A stretch of 64,000 nt of DNA, from NCBI GenBank assembly GCA_035527715.1, contig DATKZY010000082.1, positions 53,041 to 117,040 on the forward strand, in the 5' to 3' direction. This DNA comes from DSUN01 sp035527715 (GTDB lineage Bacteria; Planctomycetota; PUPC01; DSUN01). The stretch's first letter is position 1. Each line of letters opens with the position of its first letter. The position numbers and the translations under genes were made by a program. Below are positions 24,985 to 33,421 of this stretch, piece by piece. The notes below the pieces were generated by a model, which did no database searches, was not told the origin of the DNA, and saw only the letters and a program-made list of their open reading frames with translations.

Positions 24985-25803
24985 ATGCCGCCGCGTGATG
25001 GGTTCGCCGCCGTCTCGGCCCGCCGCCCGAGCGTTCGGGTCCTGCGCACGGCCGGGGTTCTCTCCGCGACCCAGCTCGAGGAAGTGGTGTCGGCCCACGA
25101 GGCGGCCCTCGCCGCTGGGCGGGACGTTCTGAAGCGGGACACTGTGACCGGCGTCGAGTGCGCGGGCATCCGGATGGCTGTGAAGGAGTACCAGAGGACG
25201 GGGCTCTTCGCCGGACTCAAGGAGCTACTCCGCATCTCCCGTCCCTGGCGTGCCTGGCGCGGGGCGCGGCGTCTGCGCCACAGCGGCATCGCCGTGCCGG
25301 ATCGGCTTGCGCTGTTCTGCCGCGGCGCGCGGACGTATCTGATCACCCGGTTCCTGGAGGGGACTCAGCCGCTGACTCACCTCCTGGCCACGCGCTTCGC
25401 GCGCGGCGTCTCAGAGGAAGAGCGGGAGGGCAGGCACGCCCTTCTGCGGCAACTCGCGGCGTGGCTCCGCGGCATCCACGACCGGCGGATCTACCACGAC
25501 GACTGGTCGGCCAAGAACTTCCGGGGCGCCGAGGATGCTGGCCGGTGGGAGTTCTACCTGCTCGACTTCGAGAGCCTGGCGTCGTGGAAGAGCCTGACCC
25601 CCCGCCGCCGGGCCAAGAACCTCGCCCAACTGCTCGATCCACAGGGCGGGCTGACGGAGGCCGACAGGGAGCCGTTCCTGGCGGCCTACGCCGCGGGCGA
25701 CCGGGAGTTCCTCGGCGATGAGTTCCGCCGCGACGTGTCGCGCGCCCTCGCGCGGCGGCACGAGGCCGCGGGCCAGCGGCGACGAGCGAGGGAGAAGACG
25801 TGA
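24985..25803 (+). CDS. lipopolysaccharide kinase-like protein (Kdo/WaaP family)
   Basis: 272 aa protein-kinase-like fold. VKEYQR carries the ATP-binding lysine of the N-lobe, HDDWSAKN is the catalytic loop and LLDFES holds the metal-binding Asp. This set defines the WaaP/KdkA family, which phosphorylates heptose or Kdo of the LPS core. Placed between two glycosyltransferases, it should modify the same surface glycan. Its stop overlaps the GTG start of the next gene (GTGA). Confidence 0.88.
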   Translation: MPPRDGFAAVSARRPSVRVLRTAGVLSATQLEEVVSAHEAALAAGRDVLKRDTVTGVECAGIRMAVKEYQRTGLFAGLKELLRISRPWRAWRGARRLRHSGIAVPDRLALFCRGARTYLITRFLEGTQPLTHLLATRFARGVSEEEREGRHALLRQLAAWLRGIHDRRIYHDDWSAKNFRGAEDAGRWEFYLLDFESLASWKSLTPRRRAKNLAQLLDPQGGLTEADREPFLAAYAAGDREFLGDEFRRDVSRALARRHEAAGQRRRAREKT

Positions 25804-26969
25804 CGCGCGGCGGCGGCGAAGCCATGAAGGTCCTCCATCTCTTCAGCAACTGGCGCTGGACGGGGCCCGCCGAGCCGGCGCTGAACCTTGCCGCCGCGCT
25901 CCGGCAGCACGGCCACGAGGTGACCCTCGCGTGTGGCCGGGCGCCGCACGGCCTGGCGAATGCGCTGGAGGCCAAGGCCCGCGAGCGCGGCGTCCCCCTT
26001 CGCACCGGCCTTGCCCTGAACAAGCACATGAACCCGTTCCACAACTACCCAGACGGCCGCACGCTTCGGGGCTGGCTGGAGGCGGAGCCCTTCGACCTCA
26101 TCCACTGCCACCTGCGCAACGACCACGTCGTGGCGGCGCTGGCGGCGCGGCGGATGCCGGGCCGTCCACTCGTCGTCCGCTCGTGCTACCTGGGCGACGG
26201 CCCGAGGGGCTACTGGGAGGGGCGACTCGCTCGCGAGTTCACCGAGGGCATGCTGCTCCTCTCCGAGTCCGCGCGACGCCAGGCCGTCGAGCGCCTGCGC
26301 CTGCCCGCCGACCGCGCCTGGCTGTTCGACACCGCCGTGGACCTGGGACGGTTCAACCCCGACCGCGGCCTCGGACACCGGCGAGCCGAGCTCGGGTTCA
26401 CGCCCGACACGTTCGTGATCGGTGTCGTGGCGCGCGTCCAGTGGCGGCGGCGCTACCACGTGCTGCTCGAGGCCATCGCGCGGGCGTGCCGCGAGCTGCC
26501 CAATCTGCGGGCGCTCCTGGTCGGCCGGGGCACCCACATGAAGGCCATCGCCGTGGACCCCGCGCGGAAGATGGGCCTCAGCGACGTCGTCCTCTTCCCC
26601 GGCTACCAGACGGGCGACGACTACGTGCGCATCCTGGCGACTCTGGACGCCAAGGTGTTCCTGGTGCCCGGCACCGACGGCTCGTGCCGCGCCGTGCGCG
26701 AGGCGATGGCGATGGGGGTCCCGGTCATCTCGTCGCGGCGCGGAATGCTCCCCGAACTGGTGGCCGACGGCGACCGCGGGGTCCTGGTGGACGACACGCC
26801 CGAGGAACTGGCCGGGGCCATCGTGGCGCTGGCCCGCGACCCCGAGCGCCGCCAGGCACTGGGCCGCCGGGCGCGCCAGTACGCCCTCGAGCATTTCTCG
26901 CTCGAGCGCCAGGCAGAGGTCGTGGGCGGCGTTTACGCCGAGCTTCTGGAACGACACAGGAAGGTGTGA
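25800..26969 (+). CDS. family 4 glycosyltransferase
   Basis: 389 aa GT-B enzyme. The N-terminal half begins MKVLHLFSNWRWTGPAEPAL; the C-terminal nucleotide-sugar domain has VVARVQWRRRYHVLLEAI, LVGRGTH and the E-x7-E region REAMAMGVPVISSRRG followed by DTPEEL. The GTG at 25800 overlaps the preceding stop and has GAGGGAGA ahead; the ATG at 25824 is the alternative and gives the more usual N-terminus. It should extend the LPS-like or other surface polysaccharide. Confidence 0.9.
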   Translation: MTRGGGEAMKVLHLFSNWRWTGPAEPALNLAAALRQHGHEVTLACGRAPHGLANALEAKARERGVPLRTGLALNKHMNPFHNYPDGRTLRGWLEAEPFDLIHCHLRNDHVVAALAARRMPGRPLVVRSCYLGDGPRGYWEGRLAREFTEGMLLLSESARRQAVERLRLPADRAWLFDTAVDLGRFNPDRGLGHRRAELGFTPDTFVIGVVARVQWRRRYHVLLEAIARACRELPNLRALLVGRGTHMKAIAVDPARKMGLSDVVLFPGYQTGDDYVRILATLDAKVFLVPGTDGSCRAVREAMAMGVPVISSRRGMLPELVADGDRGVLVDDTPEELAGAIVALARDPERRQALGRRARQYALEHFSLERQAEVVGGVYAELLERHRKV

Positions 26970-26970
26970 C

Positions 26971-28404
26971 ATGTCGCGGACGGCCGTTTCCACAGGAGCC
27001 CTCATCGTGGCCAGCCTCTTCACCAACCGCGGCCTCAGCGCCGAGGCCGAGGCGGCGTTCGTCCGCGTCAGCCCGCGCGACCCGCGGTACCTGGAGCTGT
27101 CGGACGGCAAGCCCTACATTCCCATCGGGCTGAACGTCATCCACCCGAGGACGGCGACGGACACGGCGGCCGGCCTGGCGCAAATGGAGCAGTGGATGAA
27201 GGCCCTGGCCGACAACGGCGGCAACCACCTGCGGGTGTGGCTCAGCGCCGGGTTCTTCGACGTCGAGCACGCGAAGAGCGGGGTCTACGACGAGGAGCAG
27301 GCGAAGCGGGTTGATGCCCTGCTCGCGCTCGGCCGCAACCTCGGCATCCGCATCAAGATGACCATCGAGCACTTCCGCGAGATCGATCCCGCCTCGCCGC
27401 GCAAGACCTGGGCGCTCAAGGCGCTCCACCACACGTCGCAGGGCGGCATCGCGGCCTCGACCAAGGACTGGTTCGACAGCCAGGCCAGCCGCGAGCAGTT
27501 CAAGAGGAAGCTCGCCTGGCTCGCCGCCCGCTACGGCAGCGACCCCATCGTCTACGGCTGGGAGCTGTGGAACGAGGTCAACTGCGTCCACGGCGGCGAC
27601 TACATGGCCTGGACCGAACTGATGCTCGGCGAACTGCGCAGGCTTTTTCCCCAGAACCTCGCGATGCAGAGCCTCGGGAGCTACGACGGCGACTGGGCGC
27701 GCAACGCCTATCGCCGCCTCGCGCGGATGAAGGGCAACGACGTGGCACAGGTGCACCGCTACCTCGACCTGGGTGCTCGCCTCGAGGTCTGCCACGGGCC
27801 GGTGGACGTGTTGGCCGCCGACGCGGTGCGCGAGCTTCTGGCGATGAAGCCCGGCCGCCCCGTCATCCTGGCCGAAAGCGGCGCGGTCGAGCGGAGTCAC
27901 AGCGGCCCGTTCAAGCTCTATGCGAAGGACAAGGCGGGGATCATCCTCCACGATGTCCTCTTCGCCCCCTTCTTCGCCGGCGCGGCGGGGTGCGGCCAGT
28001 GCTGGCACTGGGACGTCTACGTGGCGGCGAACGACCTCTGGTGGCAGTTTGGCCGCTTCGCCGAGGCCGTGAAGGGCCTCGACCCGCCCGCTGAGGGCTT
28101 CGAGCCGGCGATGCTCGAGCACCCGCGGCTGCGCGTCTACGCCCTCAAGGGCAAGCACACCACCCTCCTCTGGTGCCGCGACAAGGAAAACACCTGGATG
28201 AGCGAACTGCGCGACGCCCACCCGCCCGACGAGGTCCGCGGCGCAACGCTTGACCTGTCACCTCTCGGGGATCAAGCAACCGGCAAGGAGTGCGTTGCCT
28301 ACGACCCGTGGGAGAACCGCACCACGCCCCTCGCGTTGAAGGCAGGAACCGCGGTGCTTCCCCCCTTCCGCCGTTCCCTCGTCATCCGCTTGACCGCGAG
28401 GTAA
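26971..28404 (+). CDS. exported GH5-like glycoside hydrolase
   Basis: 477 aa. A signal-like N-terminus (TAVSTGALIVASLFTNRGLSA) precedes a TIM barrel with clan-A features: NHLRVWLSAG, YGWELWNEVN with acid/base Glu202, and ILAESGAVE with the likely nucleophile Glu302. A C-terminal beta domain of about 110 residues (HTTLLWCRDKENTW onward) follows. This layout fits GH5-like or mannanase-like hydrolases of Planctomycetes. It begins one base after the GT4 stop and so belongs to the same transcript, which is unusual for a hydrolase and suggests trimming of the same glycan. Confidence 0.82.
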   Translation: MSRTAVSTGALIVASLFTNRGLSAEAEAAFVRVSPRDPRYLELSDGKPYIPIGLNVIHPRTATDTAAGLAQMEQWMKALADNGGNHLRVWLSAGFFDVEHAKSGVYDEEQAKRVDALLALGRNLGIRIKMTIEHFREIDPASPRKTWALKALHHTSQGGIAASTKDWFDSQASREQFKRKLAWLAARYGSDPIVYGWELWNEVNCVHGGDYMAWTELMLGELRRLFPQNLAMQSLGSYDGDWARNAYRRLARMKGNDVAQVHRYLDLGARLEVCHGPVDVLAADAVRELLAMKPGRPVILAESGAVERSHSGPFKLYAKDKAGIILHDVLFAPFFAGAAGCGQCWHWDVYVAANDLWWQFGRFAEAVKGLDPPAEGFEPAMLEHPRLRVYALKGKHTTLLWCRDKENTWMSELRDAHPPDEVRGATLDLSPLGDQATGKECVAYDPWENRTTPLALKAGTAVLPPFRRSLVIRLTAR

Positions 28405-28460
28405 TCCCCGCCCTCCTCGCCATTCTCACTTTCTCATGCTCTGCTGAAACGCCCGCCGTG

Positions 28461-28526
28461 CACAGGCTGGAAGCCTGTGCCACCCCCAAGATGGGGCAGA
28501 TTGGTGGCACAGGCATCTTGCCTGTG
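28461..28526. repeat. 24-bp inverted repeat between convergent genes
   Basis: Arms 28461-28484 (CACAGGCTGGAAGCCTGTGC...) and 28503-28526 match at 21 of 24 positions as reverse complements, and each arm is itself a small hairpin (CACAGGC / GCCTGTG). It lies between the converging genes at 26971 and 28567 and may act as a two-way terminator, or is a dispersed palindromic repeat. Confidence 0.6.
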
Positions 28527-28566
28527 AGGGACGGGGGCGGCCGCTGGCGAGCGCGGCGGACAGAGC

Positions 28567-28899
28567 CTACCTGTTTCTGATGACCTGCGGCCTCTGAGGC
28601 TGGATCTCGCGGATCTGCGGCGTCGTGTTGCCCGTGCGTCGGCGGAAGAGGGGGAAGGGAAGGAAGGGGACGCCGCTGGTCTCCTCCTGCTCCTGATAGC
28701 GAAGGCCGTCGTCGGACCACTGGCCCATGCGAGGGGGGCGGAGCGGCTCGGTGCTCATCTTCGGCGGCGCGAAGGCGCGAGGGGCCTTCGGGCGAGGCTG
28801 CGCCTGCCCCTGGGTCTTGACCACGTCCGGCTCGAGGCGGAAGCAGCCCATCACAGCGATGGCTGCGGCAAGCGCGACGGCAATCGTCGAGCGAACCAC
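28567..28899 (-). CDS. uncharacterised small lipoprotein
   Basis: 110 aa. A lipoprotein signal (VRSTIAVALAAAIAVMGC) is followed by a mature region rich in Pro, Arg and Gln without recognisable domain (phrases RPPRMGQWSDDG, PQIREIQPQRPQVI). Follows the Gfo/Idh/MocA gene by 17 bp on the same strand and is probably co-transcribed. Likely a disordered envelope protein. Confidence 0.6.
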   Translation of the reverse strand: MVRSTIAVALAAAIAVMGCFRLEPDVVKTQGQAQPRPKAPRAFAPPKMSTEPLRPPRMGQWSDDGLRYQEQEETSGVPFLPFPLFRRRTGNTTPQIREIQPQRPQVIRNR

Positions 28900-28915
28900 A
28901 CCCTCCTCCTCTCGG

Positions 28916-30118
28916 CTAGAGCGTCCAGGGCTCGCGCTTCGGGCGGTCGAGCCAGCGGGCGACCTCGGGGTCGCCGACCACCTCTTCCTTCTCGGGGTCC
29001 CACTTGAAGGCGCGGCCGAGCCAGTAGGCGATGTTGCCCAGGTGGCACACGGTGACCGTGCGGTGCCCGAGCTCGATGTCGCGGAAGGGCAGCTCGCGGG
29101 TCCTCACGCAGTGGAGGAAGTCGCCGAAGATGCCGCCGTGGCCCTTGTAGTTCGGGATGTGGATGTTGGGCGGGGCGATGCGGCTCTTGTCGCGCGCGGG
29201 GATCTCGCCGTCGGTGCCGCGGAAGCACAGGTGGCCGCCCCAGCCGCCCTTGTGGTGCATGCGGACGCCGTTGGCGAAGACGAAGGTCAGAAGCGTCTCA
29301 CCGTTGACGCCGGGCGGGATGACCTCGACGGGGCCGGTGCGGTGGAGGTTCATGGTGAACAGGGCGCCGCCGAAGTTGTGCGCCCCCCAGTCGGTCATGC
29401 CGCCGCCCGAGTAGTCGCGCCAGGGGCGGAAGTTCAGGCGTCCGCTGTTGTAGGGCGCCCAGGGAGCGGGGCCGAGCCACATCTCCCAGTCAATGTCCGG
29501 CGGGATCGGTTGCGGCGGCAGGTAGCAGTCGGTCGAGGGGCCCCAGCAGTCCACGAACGCCTCCTTGACCTCCCCGATGGCGCCGCCGCGAACCATGCGG
29601 TGGAACCAATTGTAGTCGCCCCAGACGCGCTGGCTGCCGCCCGAGTAGACGCGGCCGTAGCGGCGGGCCGTCTGGACCAGGATGCGTCCCTCGCGGACAG
29701 TGAGGGTCTCGGGCTTCTCGCTGTAGACGTCCTTGCCGTTCTTTATCGCGTGGGCGCCGATGATGGCGTGCCAGTGGTCGGGGGTGGCGATGAGGATGGT
29801 GTCAACGTCCTTGCGGTCAATGACCTCGCGGAAGTCGTTGTGGGCCGTGCAGTCCTGGTTGTTGTAGTGCTTGTCCACGGATCCCTTGGCGCGGTCGCGG
29901 TTGGCCTTCCGCACGTCGCAGACGGCGAGGACGCGGAGGTCGGAGAAGCCCATGAAGCCGCGCATGTCGCCGCTGCCTTGCCCGCCCAGGCCGATGCAGC
30001 CCATGGTGAGCTTGTCGTTGGCCCCGAAGGCGCTGGAGCGCACGAACAGCGGGGCCGCCGCGGCCCCCGCCGCGCCCCGGAGGAAATTGCGTCGCGTCGT
30101 CCTCTGCTTCCTCGGCAT
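28916..30118 (-). CDS. Tat-exported Gfo/Idh/MocA-family oxidoreductase
   Basis: 400 aa with AGGAG 8 nt before ATG. The N-terminus TTRRNFLRGAAGAAAAPLF is a twin-arginine signal. The Rossmann part has GCIGLGGQGSG and VLAVCDVRK; the catalytic-type phrases IATPDHWHA and VYSEKPETLT are present, with the Lys of EKP. The C-terminal half matches the GFO_IDH_MocA C-domain of Planctomycete exported members (DIDWEMWLGPAPW, DWGAHNFG, ending KREPWTL). It should oxidise or reduce a sugar or inositol-like compound in the periplasm with a tightly bound nicotinamide cofactor. Two further paralogues lie at 60784 and 62156. Confidence 0.92.
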   Translation of the reverse strand: MPRKQRTTRRNFLRGAAGAAAAPLFVRSSAFGANDKLTMGCIGLGGQGSGDMRGFMGFSDLRVLAVCDVRKANRDRAKGSVDKHYNNQDCTAHNDFREVIDRKDVDTILIATPDHWHAIIGAHAIKNGKDVYSEKPETLTVREGRILVQTARRYGRVYSGGSQRVWGDYNWFHRMVRGGAIGEVKEAFVDCWGPSTDCYLPPQPIPPDIDWEMWLGPAPWAPYNSGRLNFRPWRDYSGGGMTDWGAHNFGGALFTMNLHRTGPVEVIPPGVNGETLLTFVFANGVRMHHKGGWGGHLCFRGTDGEIPARDKSRIAPPNIHIPNYKGHGGIFGDFLHCVRTRELPFRDIELGHRTVTVCHLGNIAYWLGRAFKWDPEKEEVVGDPEVARWLDRPKREPWTL

Positions 30119-30175
30119 TCCCGGGTCTCCTGGTGGCATGAGCTTGCGCCCGCGCACCGCGGGCAGGCCGCCCCC

Positions 30176-30203
30176 AGTATACGGTTGCGTGCATCTCATG
30201 CAA
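30176..30203 (-). promoter_or_regulatory. predicted promoter of the 28916-30118 oxidoreductase gene
   Basis: Minus strand TTGCAT (30198-30203), 16-nt spacer, TATACT (30176-30181), just past the end of the upstream gene; leader about 50 nt. Confidence 0.6.
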
Positions 30204-30212
30204 GTGGCCGGG

Positions 30213-31040
30213 TCATTTGGGCTTGGGAACGGGGATGGTGTCTTCGGGGAGCTTCGGGGCCGAGCCGCGCGGCCCCTCGAAGAGGAGCTTGCCGTTCTTC
30301 TGTGCCAGCGTGCACAGGGCGAGGAGATGCTTGTAGAGGGCATCGAAGTCGGCGTGCTTGTCGTTCGCCCACTTGGCCACGGTCTTCTCGGTGCCGTCGG
30401 TGAGGCGGACGGTGATGGTGGGCCGCGCCTCGTCGGGCACGCCGGGGCGGTTGGGGATTTCGATCTTGAGGAAGTGGCGCTCGGCCACCAGCTTTGCCGT
30501 GGCAGCCACTTGGTCGCCGGGCAACTGGAGGCCATACTGGCTCACGGCCTTGTCGCCCTTCCTGGGGTCCACCACGTTCACGATGAGCCTGCCATCGCCG
30601 CGAAGCCACAGGTCTCGACCGCCCCAGAGGCCCTGAACATCCCGCAGGACGACCCGCTCCAGGCCGTCGGCACCCGGCACTGCGATACGTGCGGCGGCGG
30701 GCCAGATTTCGCGGAGCGATTGGCCCTCCAGCTCCAGGTCCACCGCCTTGCCGCGGAGTTCGACCTCCTTGCCGACGAGTGCGCCGAGAGCCCCGACCCG
30801 CTTGGCCCCCGTGTAGATCGTACGGTCGCCCAGGCGATAGTAGGATGTCCGCATCAGCGTGCTGGGGCCGCCGGCGCCCTTGACGGCCTCAAGCTTGCCG
30901 CGGAACACGATCTCCTTCCCCGGCTGCTGGCGATACCACTGCTCGTTCTCGAAGAGCGGTTGCCAGCCCTCGGCAGCCGCCGCGGCGATGCACAAGGCAA
31001 GGGCGGGAAAAAGGCGGAAGTGACTGGTGTGGGTGGGCAT
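30213..31040 (-). CDS. uncharacterised exported protein
   Basis: 275 aa; GGAGG lies 5 nt before the ATG. A signal peptide (HFRLFPALALCIAAAAAEG) is followed by a soluble domain beginning WQPLFENEQWYRQQPGKEIVF. Strand-rich phrases (IVFRGKLEAVKG, EVELRGKAVDLELEG) suggest an OB-like or beta-barrel module, then a helical end with KHLLALCTLAQKNG. I cannot assign a family. It is the middle gene of a minus-strand run with the 166-aa protein at 31069. Confidence 0.65.
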   Translation of the reverse strand: MPTHTSHFRLFPALALCIAAAAAEGWQPLFENEQWYRQQPGKEIVFRGKLEAVKGAGGPSTLMRTSYYRLGDRTIYTGAKRVGALGALVGKEVELRGKAVDLELEGQSLREIWPAAARIAVPGADGLERVVLRDVQGLWGGRDLWLRGDGRLIVNVVDPRKGDKAVSQYGLQLPGDQVAATAKLVAERHFLKIEIPNRPGVPDEARPTITVRLTDGTEKTVAKWANDKHADFDALYKHLLALCTLAQKNGKLLFEGPRGSAPKLPEDTIPVPKPK

Positions 31041-31068
31041 CGGGGCCTCCGGGGCCGCGCCGGCGGGC

Positions 31069-31569
31069 CTACTCTTCGCCAAGGATGACCTGGAGGACGT
31101 TGAGGACCTCGAGCTCAATGGCCTCCTTGTTGAGCTGCTCGAGGGTGTACTCATTGGCCGTGGGCGGGCGCTCCTTGCCGGGGAGCGCTGTGCCCGTGAG
31201 GACGCGCACCTTGTGGTTCGCCTCGTCGGGCGTGACCCAGATGTAGGGCGGCTCGCTCTTCTGAAAGTAGCCCCTGCCCCAGCCGGCGGGGAAGATGCGC
31301 ATGCGGGCCGACAGCGCGAGCTTCTCGCCCGTGGCGATCTCGGTGGCGGTCTCCTCCTCCACCTCGCAATCGTGCCCGTGCCTCTTGAGCAGGCGCTCGG
31401 CGTCCACGAGCGCGGGCATCACGATGTTCTTGCAGAACCTCCTGAACTCCTGGCGGAACGTGACCATTCTGGGGTCTTCCTTGAGGATTTCCTCCCGCGG
31501 GGGCGCCTTCTTGGGGGAGCGGGAGCTGAGCAGGGCCTCCATCCTCTTCCGCACTTCATCCGGCATCAC
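31069..31569 (-). CDS. uncharacterised cytoplasmic protein
   Basis: 166 aa, no signal peptide, charged. The first half is helical (VTFRQEFRRFCKNIVMPALV, DAERLLKRHGHDCEV); the second has strand-like phrases (LSARMRIFPAG, PPYIWVTPDE, KVRVLTGTALPG) and a C-terminal helix QLNKEAIELEVLNVLQVILG. Good ribosome site (GAGGAG) before ATG. Function not recognised. It begins 18 bp after the phosphofructokinase stop, so it is likely read from the same message. Confidence 0.65.
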   Translation of the reverse strand: MMPDEVRKRMEALLSSRSPKKAPPREEILKEDPRMVTFRQEFRRFCKNIVMPALVDAERLLKRHGHDCEVEEETATEIATGEKLALSARMRIFPAGWGRGYFQKSEPPYIWVTPDEANHKVRVLTGTALPGKERPPTANEYTLEQLNKEAIELEVLNVLQVILGEE

Positions 31570-31587
31570 GGGTCTCCTCGATCCGTC

Positions 31588-32877
31588 TCAGCGGTATGCC
31601 TGGGGCACGTAGGCCGGGCATTGCTTCTCGGCGAAGATGCGCTCGAGCCGTGCGAAGCGCTGGATGCCGCCGACAAGCGGCACGCTCGTCCAGTCCTCGC
31701 CAATCAGCGGCCGCGCGTAGGCCAGGAACCCATCGGTCACATCCGCCTTGCTCGGCGCAATCCAGGCCCTCGGGAACGCGCGCTCGGAGTTGGCCACCTT
31801 CTGGAGCTCTACTTTGCCATACCGGACGCTGTAGATCAAGCCCGGCTCGCGCAGCAGGGTGGACATCCAGCCCGTCCCCTCGTCCTTCGCGACGAGGACG
31901 GCTTTCTGCCCGACAGCGTACGCCTCGGCAAGGTCCACGGTCGAGGCGTAGACGGCGGTGTCGCGCTGGTCGCAGCCGGGCACCTGGCCGCGGGCCGCGC
32001 CGCGGGCCGCGAGGCCGACCTTGTTCAGATAGCTCACCACGATCTGCGCAGCGGTCGTCTCGCTCGCGCTGAACTGCGTGTGGCCGAAGGAGTCCTTCGT
32101 CGCCCCGATGTCGCCCACGTCGAGCCCCTCGCTCACGACGACCACCACGCAGCCGCGGGCCTTGAGAGCGTCGTTCACCTTGTCGGCCAGCTCGGGCAGC
32201 TTCACGCCGGCCTCGGGCAGGTAGATCTGGAGCGATGCCTCGCGCTGTGGGTCGGCCAGGCGCGCGGCGGCGGGGATGAAGCCGATCTTCCGCCCCATCG
32301 CCTGGAGCACCAGCACCGGGTCGGACGGGCAGGCGCCGCGGTTCTCCTCGATGGCGTTCTGCACGATGCACGCCCAGTAGCGGGCGACGCTGCCGTAGCC
32401 CGGCGTGTGGTCAATCAGCTTGAACTCGCTGTCGCCCACGTCGTTGTCAATCGTCTTCGGCACGCCGACCGCGATGAGCTCGAGGCCGCGCTGGGCGGCG
32501 AGCTGGCTCACCTTGTGCGCCGTGTCCATCGAGTCGTTGCCGCCGTTGTAGAGGAAGTAGCGGATGCCGTGGGCCTTGAACACGGCGATGATCCGCTCGA
32601 AGTCCTCGGTCTGCTTGTCCTTGAGCTTGTAGCGGCAGGTGCCGATGGCCCCCGCGGCGGGGGTCGTGCGCAGGAGGGCGATCTCCTCCTCGCACTGCGC
32701 GCTCAGGTCCAGCAACTCCTCGGTCAGCACGCCCTCGACGCCGTGCCAGGCCGCGTAGACGGTGCCGAACGTGTCGGGGAATGCCCGACACGTCTCCACG
32801 ACGCCCCGGAGCGAGTTGTTGATGACGGGCGACGGCCCACCCGACTGGGCGACGACGACGTTGTTGTGCTTCGCCAC
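31588..32877 (-). CDS. pfp: pyrophosphate-type 6-phosphofructokinase
   Basis: 429 aa; GTG start with GGAGAAAG ahead. Interconverts fructose 6-phosphate and fructose 1,6-bisphosphate. The N-terminal QSGGPSPVIN, GGNDSMD and VPKTIDND place it with PPi-dependent enzymes: ATP-types have GGDGS and PGTIDND, whereas the acidic residue after Asn and the Lys in PKTIDND go with pyrophosphate use. GRKIGFIPAAA and SEGLDVG are also typical of the long PFP group. The phosphodonor is inferred from motifs only. Confidence 0.9.
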   Translation of the reverse strand: MAKHNNVVVAQSGGPSPVINNSLRGVVETCRAFPDTFGTVYAAWHGVEGVLTEELLDLSAQCEEEIALLRTTPAAGAIGTCRYKLKDKQTEDFERIIAVFKAHGIRYFLYNGGNDSMDTAHKVSQLAAQRGLELIAVGVPKTIDNDVGDSEFKLIDHTPGYGSVARYWACIVQNAIEENRGACPSDPVLVLQAMGRKIGFIPAAARLADPQREASLQIYLPEAGVKLPELADKVNDALKARGCVVVVVSEGLDVGDIGATKDSFGHTQFSASETTAAQIVVSYLNKVGLAARGAARGQVPGCDQRDTAVYASTVDLAEAYAVGQKAVLVAKDEGTGWMSTLLREPGLIYSVRYGKVELQKVANSERAFPRAWIAPSKADVTDGFLAYARPLIGEDWTSVPLVGGIQRFARLERIFAEKQCPAYVPQAYR

Positions 32878-32918
32878 GCTTTCTCCCTGCTGGAGAAGGG
32901 GGAGGGGGCATCTGGGCA

Positions 32919-33347
32919 CTACCGAGCTGTCAGGAAGCAGTCCACCACCCACTTCCCCTCATGCTCGGCGTTTGGGGTGATCTGCCCGGCCTTGGGGTCC
33001 ACCACGAGGTCGAGCAGCTCAAGCAACACGCATCCGATCAGGGGCGGGGTATCCTCATCGTTTTCCATGATGTCCAGATGGGTGGTCCTGCCAAGGAGTC
33101 CGACCTCTGCGCGCCCAAAGATCCGCCGCACCGCTCTGCCGTTGGCTGTGCGGACGGGCGCGTTCTGCACGAAGCGCAGCCCAAGCCTCTCTATCTCAGC
33201 TCTGGGCAGGCACACGTAGGTTGCCCCCGTGTCCACGATGGCCTCGATCTCGACCGCCCGCACATCAGATTGTGGAAGGAGCCGGTCGGCAGCCTTCTCC
33301 ACGTCGGACGCGTTTCGCACAACCAGCGTGGCCTTGGTTCTGCCCAT
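32919..33347 (-). CDS. retropepsin-like aspartyl protease domain protein
   Basis: 142 aa with GAGGAG 6 nt before the ATG. The active-site phrase EAIVDTGATYVCLP (Asp39) and the later flap/second-strand phrase LIGCVLLELLDLVVDP match single-domain retropepsin-like proteins that work as homodimers. No signal peptide. Members of this family often sit near TA modules and mobile genes. Substrate unknown. Confidence 0.8.
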   Translation of the reverse strand: MGRTKATLVVRNASDVEKAADRLLPQSDVRAVEIEAIVDTGATYVCLPRAEIERLGLRFVQNAPVRTANGRAVRRIFGRAEVGLLGRTTHLDIMENDEDTPPLIGCVLLELLDLVVDPKAGQITPNAEHEGKWVVDCFLTAR

Positions 33348-33393
33348 GGTCAACTCCTCGCAGGGAGGGTTCCCGGGATCCCCCTCCCACTGC

Positions 33394-33421
33394 ATTCTAT
33401 CAAGTGGGGGGGGCAAGTCAA
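33394..33421 (-). promoter_or_regulatory. predicted promoter of the retropepsin-like gene
   Basis: Minus strand TTGACT (33416-33421), 16-nt spacer that contains a run of eight C, TAGAAT (33394-33399). It overlaps the last codons of the upstream gene. Confidence 0.6.

Noticed and set aside
22434..25346. 970-codon minus-strand frame opposite the histidine kinase and glycosyltransferase
   Set aside because: Spans two well-supported plus-strand genes and their consensus promoter; no recognisable fold.
31596..32072. Plus-strand frame opposite the phosphofructokinase
   Set aside because: Arg/Ser/Pro-rich antisense frame without start signals; the phosphofructokinase motifs are complete on the other strand.
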